Source of the DNA: Sulfitobacter sp. JL08
GTDB lineage: Bacteria; Pseudomonadota; Alphaproteobacteria; Rhodobacterales; Rhodobacteraceae
Assembly: GCF_003352045.1 (NCBI RefSeq)
Contig: NZ_CP025815.1
Span: 2,046,001 to 2,110,000, forward strand
Direction: 5' to 3'
DNA length: 64,000 nucleotides
The position numbers were made by a program, and so were the translations under genes. Below, piece after piece: positions 30,530 through 40,452 of this stretch; within the stretch, counting starts at the first letter, position 1, and each line of letters begins with the position of its first letter. Under the pieces are notes generated by a model. The model ran no database searches and was not told where the DNA came from. It saw only the letters and a list, made by a program, of their open reading frames with translations.

Positions 30530-31261
30530 ATGGACCAGCAAAACCATGTCACTTTCACCCGACCACAAGGCCCGCAAAAGCTGCGCAAAGGCAATCTTGT
30601 CGTGATGGACCGGTTTCAATCCGACAACCGCTTTTCCGCCATCCAGCAGGCCATCGCCTATTGGGAGGCGCTGCGCAGCGACAACGGGTTGCCGAAACGT
30701 TCGGATATCGATCCGCGCGGCATCGAAAATATTCTGGAATATGCCTTTGTTCTGGAAAGGATCGCACCCGGCCTTGCACGGATGCGGGTGGCCGGATCAC
30801 ACCTGTCCGACCTGATGGGAATGGAGGTGCGCGGCATGCCGATCACGGCGTTTTTCACCCCTGCCGGGCGCACGGCGCTGGAACGGACAATAGAATCCGT
30901 TTTTGACGATCCCGCCATTGTCGATCTGGCGCTGACGGGCGAACGCGGCATCGGGCGTCCACCGCTCGACGCCCGTATGGTGCTACTGCCGATGGAAAGC
31001 GATCTGGGCGAAGTCAGCCGTATTTTCGGCTGTCTTGTCGCCAAGGGCGACATTGGCCGCAAAACCCGCCGCTTTGACGTGCGCGCGACACAGAAACGGA
31101 GTCTGGGGCAGCCCACTTTTGCCACGCCCGCGTTCAATTACGGCCAGACCCGAAAAGACCCGGCGCATTCCATCCCCGGTTTTGCCGAAGCCAGCGCGCC
31201 CCTTGCCGGCGCGAAACCGACAAAGGTGCCCTATCTGCGCGTTGTCTCGCGCGACGACTAA
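30530..31261 (+). CDS. PAS-domain protein of unknown function
   Basis: This is a 243-residue soluble protein. The middle part (about 35-165) resembles the PAS-like sensor family often found alone in alphaproteobacteria: IAYWEALRSDNGLPKRSDID, then LARMRVAGSHLSDLMGMEVRG. The C-terminal 60 residues are basic and probably disordered. No output domain is visible. It is divergent from yicC, and the 271-bp gap between them includes TTAAGACTTCAGTAA near 30410, one mismatch from a CtrA-type TTAA-N7-TTAA site. Confidence 0.7.
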   Translation: MDQQNHVTFTRPQGPQKLRKGNLVVMDRFQSDNRFSAIQQAIAYWEALRSDNGLPKRSDIDPRGIENILEYAFVLERIAPGLARMRVAGSHLSDLMGMEVRGMPITAFFTPAGRTALERTIESVFDDPAIVDLALTGERGIGRPPLDARMVLLPMESDLGEVSRIFGCLVAKGDIGRKTRRFDVRATQKRSLGQPTFATPAFNYGQTRKDPAHSIPGFAEASAPLAGAKPTKVPYLRVVSRDD

Positions 31262-31277
31262 AGGCCGCGCGGACGGT

Positions 31278-32648
31278 TCAGATGGCTTCGCGCGACTGAC
31301 GTTTCGTCCGGAACGCCGAAAGCGCCTCGGCGACCAGAAACGCAAGTTCCAGAGACTGGCTGGCATTCAGGCGGGGATCACAGGCGGTGTGATAGCGATC
31401 TGACAGGTCTTCTTCGCTGACAGCACGCACGCCACCGGTGCATTCGGTCACATCCTGCCCTGTCATTTCAAAATGCACCCCACCGGGGATCGTGCCTTCG
31501 GCACCGTGCACATCAAAGAACTCGCGCACTTCGCGCAGCACGGATTCAAACGGACGTGTCTTGTACCCGGTCGACGATTTGATCGTGTTGCCATGCATCG
31601 GATCGCAGGTCCAAAGCACGTTGGCGCCTTCTTCCTGAACTGTCTTGATCAGACGTGGCAGATGATCCCCGACATTGCCCGCCCCAAAGCGCGCGATCAG
31701 GGTCAACCGGCCTGCTTCGTTGGCGGGGTTCAGCTTGGCCATCAGCGCCTTGAGATCTTCGGATGTCATCGAAGGCCCACATTTCAGCCCGATCGGGTTC
31801 ATCACACCGCGACAGAACTCCACATGTGCGCCATCGGGTTGGCGGGTACGATCACCGATCCAGATCAGGTGGCCCGACCCGGCCAGCCATTTGCCGGATG
31901 TCGAATCAAGCCGCGTCAGCGCCTCCTCGTATTCCAGCAGCAAGCCTTCGTGGCTGGTGTAGAATTCAACCGACTGCAACGTGTGGGCCGATTCCTGCGT
32001 TACCCCCGCAGCCGCCATGAAATCCAGCGTATCGCTGATCCGGTTGGCCAGTTCACGGTAGCGCGCCGCCTTTTCGCCTTCGGTAAAGCCCAGCGTCCAC
32101 GCATGTACCTGATGCACATCCGCATAACCCCCCGTTGAAAAGGCGCGCAACAGGTTCAGCGTTGCCGCAGCCTGTGTGTAGGCCTGCAACATTTTGGACG
32201 GATCAGGGACACGCGCGGTTTCGGTAAAGGCCAGTTCGTTGATGATATCGCCACGGTAACTGGGCAGTTCCACGCCTTCCATCACTTCTGTCGGGGCGCT
32301 GCGCGGTTTGGCGAACTGGCCCGCGATGCGGCCCACCTTGATCACCGGCACCTTGGCGCCATAGGTCAGAACCATCGCCATTTGCAGCATTACCTTGAAC
32401 GTATCGCGGATGCCGTTCGCGCTGAACTGGTCAAAGCTTTCGGCGCAATCCCCGCCCTGAAGCAGAAATGCATCGCCCCGCGATGCAGCCGCCAGATGCG
32501 ATTTCAGGCGCCGCGCCTCTCCGGCAAACACAAGGGGCGGATATTTCGACAATTGCGCCTCGACTGCATTCAGCGCCGCGCTGTCCAGATAGTCCGGCAT
32601 CTGGATCCGTGGCTTGTTGCGCCAGTCCGATTTCTGCCATTCACCCAT
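31278..32648 (-). CDS. aroG: 3-deoxy-7-phosphoheptulonate synthase, class II
   Basis: This is the first enzyme of the shikimate pathway, joining phosphoenolpyruvate and erythrose 4-phosphate. It is the plant/Mycobacterium type: 456 residues with [44 protein letters not shown] and [17 protein letters not shown]. The start [10 protein letters not shown] at 32648 has GGAGAA upstream and suits the family. It converges on the PAS gene with 16 bp between the stops. Class II enzymes are usually annotated aroF, aroG or aroH without a consistent rule. Confidence 0.93.
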   Translation of the reverse strand: MGEWQKSDWRNKPRIQMPDYLDSAALNAVEAQLSKYPPLVFAGEARRLKSHLAAASRGDAFLLQGGDCAESFDQFSANGIRDTFKVMLQMAMVLTYGAKVPVIKVGRIAGQFAKPRSAPTEVMEGVELPSYRGDIINELAFTETARVPDPSKMLQAYTQAAATLNLLRAFSTGGYADVHQVHAWTLGFTEGEKAARYRELANRISDTLDFMAAAGVTQESAHTLQSVEFYTSHEGLLLEYEEALTRLDSTSGKWLAGSGHLIWIGDRTRQPDGAHVEFCRGVMNPIGLKCGPSMTSEDLKALMAKLNPANEAGRLTLIARFGAGNVGDHLPRLIKTVQEEGANVLWTCDPMHGNTIKSSTGYKTRPFESVLREVREFFDVHGAEGTIPGGVHFEMTGQDVTECTGGVRAVSEEDLSDRYHTACDPRLNASQSLELAFLVAEALSAFRTKRQSREAI

Positions 32649-32821
32649 TGCATTTCTCCGGTCTTTCGTGTGTTGAAGGGTTTCTATACAAAACCCCAAG
32701 CCAACTGACCATATCACAAATGCGGCCTCTTGACGTCGGCTTTGCACTCTGGGCAAGGTCTTCGGCAGCGGCAATATGTGTCGTAAACCGCCAATTCAGA
32801 CCGTGACAAAGGACCTGCGGA

Positions 32822-33826
32822 ATGAAAGACCCTCGTCAGGTTTCTTCAAAAGAGCCGACCCAGATCAAACCGCGGCGCTTTGTATTCGTCCTGCTCGAGA
32901 ATTTTTCGCTCTTGTCGTTCAGCTGTGCCGTAGACAGCCTGCGGATCGCAAATCGCATGGCCGGGCGTACGCTTTATGAATGGAAACTGGTCGCCGAAGG
33001 CGGCAACACCGTGCGGTGTTCGGCCGGAACCGAATTCAAGGTCGATGACGATCTGGCGGACATGGCCCGCGAAGATACGGTTATTCTGTGCGGCGGCGTG
33101 GATGTTCAGCATGCCACCACAAAAAAGCTGCTGAACTGGGTGCGGCGCGAAGCCCGCAAGGGCATCGTTATCGGCGGCGTCTGTACGGCGGCCTATTCGC
33201 TGGCCCGCGCCGGTCTGCTGGACGGAAAACGCGCCACGATCCACTGGGAAAACCAGGACAGTTTTTCCGAAGAATTCGAAGACGTGAACCTGACGAAATC
33301 GGTCTTTGTGGTCGATGGCAACCGCCTGACAACGGCTGGCGGCACATCGTCGATCGATCTGATGCTGAAACTGATCGCGGATGATCATGGCGAAGAACTG
33401 GCCAATGCGGCCGCAGACCAGATGATCTATTCCTCGATCCGCACCGATCAGGACACCCAGCGCCTGTCCGTGCCCACACGCATCGGCGTGCGCCACCCCA
33501 AACTCAGCCAGGTCATCCAGATGATGGAGTCCAATATCGAAGAACCGATCAGCCCCTCTATCCTGGCGAAAGAGGTCGGCATGTCGACGCGGCAGCTTGA
33601 ACGGCTGTTCCGGCGCTATCTGAACCGATCACCCAAACGATATTATATGGAACTGCGCCTGCAAAAGGCGCGCAACCTGCTGATGCAGACCGATATGAGC
33701 GTGATCAACGTGGCACTGGCATGCGGCTTTGCCTCGCCCTCGCATTTTTCGAAATGCTACCGCGCCCACTATGATACAACGCCTTACCGCGAACGTGGCA
33801 GCCACGCCGCGCGCCTGTCGATCTGA
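32822..33826 (+). CDS. GlxA-family AraC-type transcriptional regulator
   Basis: The 334 residues have a DJ-1/PfpI-like amidotransferase-fold sensor (about 18-200: FVFVLLENFSLLSFSCAVDS, GGVCTAAYSLARAGLLDGKR) and a C-terminal AraC HTH pair (about 230-325: ILAKEVGMSTRQLERLFRRY, ALACGFASPSHFSKCYRAHY). This architecture covers regulators of carnitine, choline, glycine betaine and arginine use. The target genes here are unknown; no catabolic operon for those compounds lies next to it. Confidence 0.88.
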   Translation: MKDPRQVSSKEPTQIKPRRFVFVLLENFSLLSFSCAVDSLRIANRMAGRTLYEWKLVAEGGNTVRCSAGTEFKVDDDLADMAREDTVILCGGVDVQHATTKKLLNWVRREARKGIVIGGVCTAAYSLARAGLLDGKRATIHWENQDSFSEEFEDVNLTKSVFVVDGNRLTTAGGTSSIDLMLKLIADDHGEELANAAADQMIYSSIRTDQDTQRLSVPTRIGVRHPKLSQVIQMMESNIEEPISPSILAKEVGMSTRQLERLFRRYLNRSPKRYYMELRLQKARNLLMQTDMSVINVALACGFASPSHFSKCYRAHYDTTPYRERGSHAARLSI

Positions 33827-33833
33827 CGCGCAA

Positions 33834-33865
33834 CTTCCGTTCTTATTGCCAGAAATACGGGACTC
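33834..33865. repeat. Possible degenerate third copy of the intergenic motif
   Basis: TTCTTATTGCCAGAAATACG at 33840 resembles the TTCATTTGTCCnnAAATAC motif of 4898-4923 and 40418-40443 and likewise lies just after a gene end. The match is loose. Confidence 0.3.
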
Positions 33866-33902
33866 CTGCGGTCGGATCAGCCACGCGGCTTCGGTTTGCG
33901 CC

Positions 33903-35006
33903 CTATTGCGGCGTCATCCGGTACACCGCCCCCTGCCCGACCGAAATAAACCAGATCGATCCGTCCGGAGCTTCCACCACATCGCGCACACGTTCGGTCT
34001 CGGGGCCACTGATCTGTTCGACCTCTTGCACATTTTCCCCGTCCAGTCGCGCGATGTAATCGAATTTCAGGCTGCCGATCAGCATGTCGCCACGCCATTG
34101 CGGCCACAAGGCACCGGAATAGATCGCCATGCCCGAAGGCGCCATGGACGGATCCCAGTAAAAGGCCGGTTGTTCCATCCCCTCGCGGGCCGTGCCCTCG
34201 CCGATCTTGGCACCTGAATAATGCCGGCCATAGGAAATGACGGGCCAGCCGAAATTGGCGCCCTTCCGGATCCTGTTCACCTCATCCCCACCTTGCGCAC
34301 CATGTTCGGCGACCCACAATGTTCCGCCCAGATCCAGTGCGGCCCCTTGCGGATTGCGGTGGCCAAAGGAATAGATCTCGGGTCTGACATCCGCCTGTCC
34401 GACAAACGGATTGTCCGCCGGCACCGACCCGTCGCGATTGATCCGGATCACGCTGCCATTGTGCACCGAAAGGTCCTGCGCGCTCGGGCGGTCGCCCCGG
34501 TCTCCGATGGTCAGAAACAGGGTGCCATCCAAGGCTTCCGTGATCCGGCTGCCGAAATGGCGCCCGCCGCCTGATCCTTCTGACATCACAAACAGATCGC
34601 GCAAATCGCTCAGGGCGGTTCCATCCGCGCTTAACGTACCAACCGCCAGCGCCGTGCCGGCCCCGCCTTTCAGACTTTTCGAATAGCTGAGGAACACCGC
34701 GCGGGTCTGCGCGAAATCACGCGGTATCATGACATCCAGCAATCCGCCTTGTCCCGATGCAGCCACATCCGGCACCCCCGACACCTTTGTGGCAGTTCCG
34801 TTGTCTACATACAAAAGCGCGCCGTCGCGCTCTGTCACCAGAAATGCAGTGCTGCCCTGTTGCGGCAGATGCGCAATTGCCCACGGTTCGTCCAATCCGG
34901 TCAGCATCGGCGTCACCCTGACCGCACCGGCACTGGTTTCAAACGTTTGCGCTGATGCAAACGCGGTGCCAAACAGCAGGATCGCACAAGTCAGAACGAA
35001 ACGCAT
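33903..35006 (-). CDS. Periplasmic PQQ-type sugar (aldose) dehydrogenase
   Basis: This 367-residue secreted protein has a signal peptide (MRFVLTCAILLFGTAFASAQ). The mature beta-propeller belongs to the glucose/sorbosone dehydrogenase family, shown by LDEPWAIAHLP, GSGGGRHFGSRI, IGDRGDRPSAQD, EIYSFGHRNPQGAALD and LWVAEHGAQGGDEVN. Members such as YliI oxidise aldose sugars with PQQ in the periplasm. No PQQ synthesis genes are in view. It ends close to the regulator gene but converges with it. Confidence 0.88.
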   Translation of the reverse strand: MRFVLTCAILLFGTAFASAQTFETSAGAVRVTPMLTGLDEPWAIAHLPQQGSTAFLVTERDGALLYVDNGTATKVSGVPDVAASGQGGLLDVMIPRDFAQTRAVFLSYSKSLKGGAGTALAVGTLSADGTALSDLRDLFVMSEGSGGGRHFGSRITEALDGTLFLTIGDRGDRPSAQDLSVHNGSVIRINRDGSVPADNPFVGQADVRPEIYSFGHRNPQGAALDLGGTLWVAEHGAQGGDEVNRIRKGANFGWPVISYGRHYSGAKIGEGTAREGMEQPAFYWDPSMAPSGMAIYSGALWPQWRGDMLIGSLKFDYIARLDGENVQEVEQISGPETERVRDVVEAPDGSIWFISVGQGAVYRMTPQ

Positions 35007-35179
35007 TCCAAAGCCTCCGGGTTTTCAGATGTTGCGAAGAATAACCTAATTCAACCTGACGCCCAATCACGTCGGCGGCAGCAACAATCATATCGTCGGC
35101 CACGCTTTGTACTTTTCTTTTTCAAAGGCTGCGCATAACTTGCCCGATGAACGTAAAGTTCCAACATGGGAGAAATCAT

Positions 35180-36370
35180 ATGAAAAAACTGCTTATGGCC
35201 TCTGCGGCTACTGCATTGATGGCTGGCACCGCCTTTGCGGGCGGCCACGGCAAAGAAGTGAAACTGGGCATTCTGATCGGCTTTACCGGCCCGATTGAAT
35301 CGCTGACCGGCCCGATGGCCGCTGGCGCTGAAATGGCCATGAAGGAAGTGACAGACAGCGGCAAGCTGCTGGATTCGGCTGTTGTTACGCCGATGCGCGC
35401 AGATACCGGCTGTATCGATAACGGCCTGTCCACATCGAACGCCGAACGTCTGATCGCCGATGGTATCCACGGTCTGATCGGCGGCGATTGTTCCGGTGTC
35501 ACCGGCGCGATCCTGCAAAACGTTGCGATTCCGAATGGCATGGTGATGATTTCACCGTCCGCCACATCGCCGGGTCTGTCCACAGTTGAAGACAACGATC
35601 TGTTCTTTCGCACCGCCCCGTCGGATGCGCGTGAAGGTCAGGTGATGGCCGACGTGCTGACCGACCGTGGTATCAAATCCATCGCGCTGACCTATACCAA
35701 CAACGACTATGGCAAGGGTCTGGCCGATGCGATCGTCACCTCGTTCGAAGCGGTCGGTGGTGAAGTGACCATTTCCGCCGCACACGAAGACGGCAAGGCG
35801 GACTATTCTGCCGAAGTCGGCGCGCTGGCCTCGGCCGGTGGCGACATTCTGGTGGTTGCTGGATATCTGGATCAGGGTGGTCTGGGCATCATCAACGCAG
35901 CGCTTGATTCCGGTGCCTATGATACATTTGGTTTGCCCGGCGGCATGATCGGTGAATCGCTGCCCAACAATGTCGGCCCTGCCCTGAACGGATCGTTCGG
36001 CCAGATTGCCGGATCGGGCGGCGACGGTATCGAAAAGCTGACGGCGATGGCCGGTGACGCATTCGACGCCACATCACCCTACACGCCGGAATCCTATGAC
36101 GCAGCCGCGTTGTTCATGCTGGCCATGCAAGCCGCAGATTCGACAGACCCTGCGGTTTACGGCGCCAAAATTCTGGACGTCGCCAACGCACCGGGTGAAA
36201 AAATCTATCCCGGTGAACTGGGCAAGGCGCTGGATATCCTGCGCGAAGGCGGCGAAGTCGATTATGTCGGCGCCTCGGCGGTTGAGCTGATTGGCCCGGG
36301 CGAAAGCGCCGGTTCCTATCGCGAAATCGAAGTCAAGGATGGCAAAAACGAAACCGTCGCGTTCCGTTAA
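35180..36370 (+). CDS. Branched-chain amino-acid-type ABC transporter substrate-binding protein
   Basis: This is a 396-residue periplasmic binding protein with a signal peptide (MKKLLMASAATALMAGTAFA) and the family start KLGILIGFTGPIESLTGPMA. ALTYTNNDYGKGLADAI and VAGYLDQGGLGIINAAL fit the LivJ/LivK (leucine-binding) fold. The preferred ligand may be a branched-chain amino acid, an amide or another small compound. The ATG at 35180 has GGGAGAAA upstream; a longer frame from 35147 would hide the signal peptide. A terminator-like hairpin follows before livG. Confidence 0.92.
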   Translation: MKKLLMASAATALMAGTAFAGGHGKEVKLGILIGFTGPIESLTGPMAAGAEMAMKEVTDSGKLLDSAVVTPMRADTGCIDNGLSTSNAERLIADGIHGLIGGDCSGVTGAILQNVAIPNGMVMISPSATSPGLSTVEDNDLFFRTAPSDAREGQVMADVLTDRGIKSIALTYTNNDYGKGLADAIVTSFEAVGGEVTISAAHEDGKADYSAEVGALASAGGDILVVAGYLDQGGLGIINAALDSGAYDTFGLPGGMIGESLPNNVGPALNGSFGQIAGSGGDGIEKLTAMAGDAFDATSPYTPESYDAAALFMLAMQAADSTDPAVYGAKILDVANAPGEKIYPGELGKALDILREGGEVDYVGASAVELIGPGESAGSYREIEVKDGKNETVAFR

Positions 36371-36393
36371 TCTGTCAGAGATTGCAAAAACAG

Positions 36394-36425
36394 ACAGCCC
36401 GGAGCATCGTCTTCCGGGCTGTTTC
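36394..36425 (+). terminator. Intra-operon terminator after the binding-protein gene
   Basis: A perfect 10-bp stem, ACAGCCCGGA (36394-36403) with TCCGGGCTGT (36413-36422), is followed by TTTC. Partial read-through would give more binding protein than transporter subunits. Confidence 0.75.
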
Positions 36426-36463
36426 AATAGAAGACAGCCGCATGAAAGCGGCGTGGGGGTGAC

Positions 36464-37246
36464 ATGATTGTCGTAGAAGACGTGCACAAGCACTTTGGCG
36501 GCTTTCACGCGGTGGATGGCGCAACGCTGTCCATTGCTGAGGGATCGATTACCGGATTGATCGGGCCGAACGGTGCAGGGAAAACAACCCTTTTCAATGT
36601 GATCGCGGGCGTTCTTAAACCGACGTCTGGGCGCGTGTTCATGGCTGGCGAAGATATCACCGGCCTGCCACCGCATGATCTGTTTCACAAGGGATTGCTG
36701 CGCACCTTCCAGATCGCCCATGAATTCAGTTCAATGACCGTGCGCGAGAACCTGATGATGGTGCCGGGCGGGCAATCGGGTGAAACGCTGTGGAACACAT
36801 GGTTCGGCGCGGCGCGGATCGCGCAGGAGGAAAGCACCCTGCTGGCCAAGGCCGACGAAGTGCTGGAATTCCTGACCATCGACCATCTGAAAGACGAACG
36901 CGCCGGCAACCTGTCGGGCGGGCAGAAAAAGCTGCTGGAACTGGGCCGCACCATGATGGTGGATGCCCGCATCGTGTTTCTGGACGAAGTCGGAGCAGGC
37001 GTGAACCGCACCCTGTTGAACACCATCGGCGATGCCATTCTGCGCCTGAACAAGGAACGCGGTTATACTTTTGTGGTGATCGAACATGACATGGATTTCA
37101 TCGGCCGTCTGTGTGATCCGGTGATCTGCATGGCCGAAGGTAAGGTGCTGGCCGAAGGCACGCTGGACCAGATCAAGGCCAATGAACAGGTGATCGAGGC
37201 CTATCTGGGCACGGGCCTGAAAAACAAGGACAAGGTGGGCGCATGA
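36464..37246 (+). CDS. livG: Branched-chain amino-acid ABC transporter ATPase (LivG-type)
   Basis: This 260-residue ATPase has Walker A GPNGAGKTT (about 34-42), the signature NLSGGQKKLLELGRTMM, and Walker B ARIVFLDEVGAGVN with the catalytic Glu kept. The usual Pro after DE is Val here, an unusual but not disabling change. HDMDFIGRLCDPVICMAEGK is typical of LivG. It overlaps livF by 4 bp. Confidence 0.92.
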   Translation: MIVVEDVHKHFGGFHAVDGATLSIAEGSITGLIGPNGAGKTTLFNVIAGVLKPTSGRVFMAGEDITGLPPHDLFHKGLLRTFQIAHEFSSMTVRENLMMVPGGQSGETLWNTWFGAARIAQEESTLLAKADEVLEFLTIDHLKDERAGNLSGGQKKLLELGRTMMVDARIVFLDEVGAGVNRTLLNTIGDAILRLNKERGYTFVVIEHDMDFIGRLCDPVICMAEGKVLAEGTLDQIKANEQVIEAYLGTGLKNKDKVGA

Positions 37247-38070
37247 GCGGGAACCCCTATCAGGAAGATCGCGGCAACAAGGATGCCTCGATCACCAACC
37301 CGAAAGGTCAGGGCACAGCCGAAAACACGCGCAAAAAGGGCAAGGCCACGCCTGCCCCTGGCGGCCCGTTCCTGATCGGTGAAAACATGACAGGCGGTTA
37401 CGGCAAGGGCCCCGATATCCTGCATGATTGCACTATAGCGGTGAATCCCGGTGAAATCGCGGTGATCGTCGGCCCCAACGGTGCGGGCAAGTCCACCGCG
37501 ATGAAGGCCGTGTTCGGCATGCTGAATGTACGCAGCGGTCATGTCCGGCTGGACGGCGAAGACATCACCGCCCTTTCCCCGCAGGACCGGGTGATCAAGG
37601 GCATGGGCTTTGTGCCGCAAACCTCGAACATCTTCACCTCTCTCACGGTCGAGGAAAATCTGGAAATGGGCGCGTTCATCCGCAAGGACGATTTCCGCGA
37701 AACCCTGCACCAGATTTACGATCTGTTCCCGATCCTGAAGGACAAACGCAATCAGGCCGCGGGCGAATTGTCGGGCGGGCAACGCCAGCAGGTCGCGGTG
37801 GGCCGCGCGCTGATGACCAAACCCAAGGTGCTGATGCTGGATGAACCGACAGCGGGCGTGTCGCCCATCGTGATGGACGAATTGTTTGACCGTATCATTG
37901 ATGTGGCCCGCACCGGCATTCCGATCCTGATGGTCGAACAGAACGCGCGGCAAGCACTTGAAATCGCTGATCGCGGCTATGTTCTGGTGCAGGGGCGCAA
38001 CGGCTATTCCGGCACCGGCAAGGAACTTCTGGCTGATCCCGAAGTCCGCAAATCGTTTCTGGGGGGCTGA
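37243..38070 (+). CDS. livF: Branched-chain amino-acid ABC transporter ATPase (LivF-type)
   Basis: This is the second ATPase of the transporter. The core has Walker A GPNGAGKST, ELSGGQRQQVAVGRALM and VLMLDEPTAGVSP, then VEQNARQALEIADRGYVL. It is 275 residues, about 40 longer than usual, because the first 45 residues are a polar, probably disordered tail (NPYQEDRGNKDASITNPKG). The ATG overlaps the livG stop codon (ATGA), supporting this start. Confidence 0.92.
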   Translation: MSGNPYQEDRGNKDASITNPKGQGTAENTRKKGKATPAPGGPFLIGENMTGGYGKGPDILHDCTIAVNPGEIAVIVGPNGAGKSTAMKAVFGMLNVRSGHVRLDGEDITALSPQDRVIKGMGFVPQTSNIFTSLTVEENLEMGAFIRKDDFRETLHQIYDLFPILKDKRNQAAGELSGGQRQQVAVGRALMTKPKVLMLDEPTAGVSPIVMDELFDRIIDVARTGIPILMVEQNARQALEIADRGYVLVQGRNGYSGTGKELLADPEVRKSFLGG

Positions 38071-38073
38071 GCC

Positions 38074-39084
38074 ATGGATTTTCTCAACGCGTTCATCGCT
38101 CTCTCGAATTTCGTCCTCGTCCCCGCAATTGCCTATGGCAGCCAGCTTGCACTGGGCGCGCTGGGCGTCACGCTGATCTATTCGATCCTGCGGTTTTCCA
38201 ATTTTGCGCATGGCGACACGATGGCGTTCGGCGCGATGATCACCATCCTGTTCACCTGGTGGTTCCAGTCGATGGGGATCAGCCTGGGGCCGTTGCCAAC
38301 CGCCCTTCTTGCCCTGCCCTTTGGCATTCTGGGCTGTATGGCGCTGCTGCTGATCACCGATCGCGCCGTCTACCGGTTTTATCGCGATCAAAAGGCAAAA
38401 CCCGTGATCCTTGTGATCGTGTCGATGGGTGTGATGTTCATCATGAACGGCATCGTGCGCTTTGTCATCGGGCCGGATGATCAGCGCTTTGCCGATGGCG
38501 AACGTTTCATTGTTTCGGCACGGACATTCAAGGAATGGTCCGGTCTGGAAGAGGGTCTGGCCATCCGCACCTCGCAAGGCATCACCGTCATCACGGCTGT
38601 GATCGTGGTGGCGCTGCTGTTCTGGTTCCTCAACCGCACCCGCACCGGCAAGTCGATGCGCGCCTATTCCGACAACGAAGATCTTGCCCTGTTGTCGGGC
38701 ATCAACCCCGAACGGGTGGTGATGTACACATGGCTGATCGTCGCCGCGCTGGCCACGGTTGCGGGTGTGCTGTACGGGCTGGATAAATCGTTCAAGCCCT
38801 TCACCTATTTCCAGTTGCTGCTGCCGATCTTTGCCAGCGCCATTGTCGGCGGTCTGGGCAATCCGATAGGGGCCATCGCCGGCGGTTTCGTGATCGCGTT
38901 TTCCGAAATCACCATCACCTATGCGTGGAAAAAGGTGCTGGGCTACATGATGCCCGAAGGCCTTGAACCCAGCGGCCTCGTGCAGCTTCTGTCGACCGAT
39001 TACAAATTTGCGGTGTCCTTCGTGATCTTGCTGATCGTGCTGCTGTTCCGCCCCACCGGCCTGTTCAAAGGAAAAGCGCTATGA
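38074..39084 (+). CDS. livH: Branched-chain amino-acid ABC transporter permease (LivH-type)
   Basis: This 336-residue membrane protein has about eight hydrophobic segments. The LivH hallmarks are YGSQLALGALGVTLIYSILR near the N-terminus and ANIVGGLGNPIGAIAGG-like loops near the end (here SAIVGGLGNPIGAIAGGF). It starts 3 bp after livF and overlaps livM by 4 bp. It forms the inner-membrane channel with LivM. Confidence 0.93.
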   Translation: MDFLNAFIALSNFVLVPAIAYGSQLALGALGVTLIYSILRFSNFAHGDTMAFGAMITILFTWWFQSMGISLGPLPTALLALPFGILGCMALLLITDRAVYRFYRDQKAKPVILVIVSMGVMFIMNGIVRFVIGPDDQRFADGERFIVSARTFKEWSGLEEGLAIRTSQGITVITAVIVVALLFWFLNRTRTGKSMRAYSDNEDLALLSGINPERVVMYTWLIVAALATVAGVLYGLDKSFKPFTYFQLLLPIFASAIVGGLGNPIGAIAGGFVIAFSEITITYAWKKVLGYMMPEGLEPSGLVQLLSTDYKFAVSFVILLIVLLFRPTGLFKGKAL

Positions 39085-40385
39085 ACGAGACCGTCAAAAA
39101 CACCGGCCTGTTTGTCATTGTCGCGGGTCTGATCGCCATCACCGGCTTCACCCAAAGCTGGAATGCGGCGCTGCTGATCCTGAACATGGGTCTGATTTCG
39201 GCCATCATGGCGCTGGGCGTGAACCTGCAATGGGGCTTTGCCGGCCTCTTCAACATCGGGATCATGGGCTTTGTCGCGCTGGGCGGTCTGGCGGCGGTGC
39301 TGGTGGCGATGCCGCCCACCACCGATGCCTGGGCTGCGGGCGGGCTCGGCATTCTGGTCGCCCTTGCAATGGGGGCCGGTACCGTTGTCGCCGCCGCCAT
39401 TGCAATGAACCGCATGGCCCCCGGGCGCAACCGCACCCTTGCCGTGCTGGCAATCATCATCATCGGGTTTTTCATCTACCGCGCCCTGCTTGATCCTTCT
39501 GTAGAAGCGGTCGAGGCCGTGACCCCCGCCGCCACCGGCTATCTGGGTGGTCTTGGCCTGCCAGTCATTCTGGCCTGGCCCGTCGGCGGGGTACTGGCAG
39601 CCGGTGTCGCCTGGGTGATCGGAAAGACGGCACTGGGCTTGCGCTCGGATTATCTGGCCATCGCAACCCTCGGCATTGCCGAGATCATTCTGGCAGTCCT
39701 GAAAAACGAAGACTGGCTGTCGCGCGGCGTCAAAAACGTGGTGGGCCTGCCCCGCCCCGTGCCCTTCGAAATCGATCTGCAGAACAACGCGGGCTTTGTT
39801 GAACGGGCCGCGGGCATGGGCCTTGATCCTGTCACCGCCTCGACACTTTATGTCAAACTGGCCTATGCGGGCCTCTTCGCGCTGGTTCTGATCATTCTGT
39901 TGTGGATGGCCCAGCGGGCACTGCATTCGCCCTGGGGCCGCATGATGCGCGCCATCCGCGACAACGAGGTCGCCGCCGAAGCCATGGGCAAGGACGTCAC
40001 CGCCCGCCATCTGCAGATCTTCATTCTGGGCAGCGCCATCTGCGGCATCGCCGGAGCAATGATGACCACACTTGATGGCCAACTGACACCGGGCACCTAT
40101 CAGCCCCTGCGCTTTACCTTTCTGATCTGGGTGATGGTCATCGTTGGTGGCTCGGGCAACAATTTCGGGGCTGTGCTGGGCGGCTTCCTGATCTGGTTCC
40201 TGTGGGTTCAGGTTGAACCGATGGGCATCTGGTTCATCGAAACCGTCACGTCCGGCCTTAGCGATACCAGCCCGATCAAGGCCCACCTGATGGAAAGTGC
40301 CGCCCATATGCGCCTGCTGACCATGGGTGTCATCCTGTTGCTGGTCCTGCGGTTCAGCCCGCGCGGCCTGATCCCGGAAAAATAG
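39081..40385 (+). CDS. livM: Branched-chain amino-acid ABC transporter permease (LivM-type)
   Basis: This is the partner permease of LivH. LNLQWGFAGLFNIGIMGFVA, LRSDYLAIATLGIAEI and MMRAIRDNEVAAEAMGKDV are the family stretches. At 434 residues it is longer than the usual 300-380. The extra length is in a middle region (about 80-180) with two additional hydrophobic segments. It is the last gene of the operon and is followed by the second copy of the 26-bp intergenic motif. Confidence 0.92.
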   Translation: MNETVKNTGLFVIVAGLIAITGFTQSWNAALLILNMGLISAIMALGVNLQWGFAGLFNIGIMGFVALGGLAAVLVAMPPTTDAWAAGGLGILVALAMGAGTVVAAAIAMNRMAPGRNRTLAVLAIIIIGFFIYRALLDPSVEAVEAVTPAATGYLGGLGLPVILAWPVGGVLAAGVAWVIGKTALGLRSDYLAIATLGIAEIILAVLKNEDWLSRGVKNVVGLPRPVPFEIDLQNNAGFVERAAGMGLDPVTASTLYVKLAYAGLFALVLIILLWMAQRALHSPWGRMMRAIRDNEVAAEAMGKDVTARHLQIFILGSAICGIAGAMMTTLDGQLTPGTYQPLRFTFLIWVMVIVGGSGNNFGAVLGGFLIWFLWVQVEPMGIWFIETVTSGLSDTSPIKAHLMESAAHMRLLTMGVILLLVLRFSPRGLIPEK

Positions 40386-40417
40386 GGCAAACGGCGGGGA
40401 AAAATGGCGCGCAACTG

Positions 40418-40443
40418 CCGCTTCATTTGTCCCCAAATACTCG
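40418..40443. repeat. Intergenic CTTCATTTGTCC/AAATACTC motif, copy 2
   Basis: CGCTTCATTTGTCC followed by CCAAATACTCG matches copy 1 at 4898-4923 in 24 of 26 positions. It lies between the convergent ends of livM and the HerA-like gene. Confidence 0.7.
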
Positions 40444-40452
40444 AAGCCCGCC

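Noticed and set aside
36464-37246. LivG as an inactive ATPase because of the changed Walker B context (DEVGAG)
   Set aside because: The catalytic Asp and Glu are kept and only the following Pro is replaced, so loss of function is not indicated.
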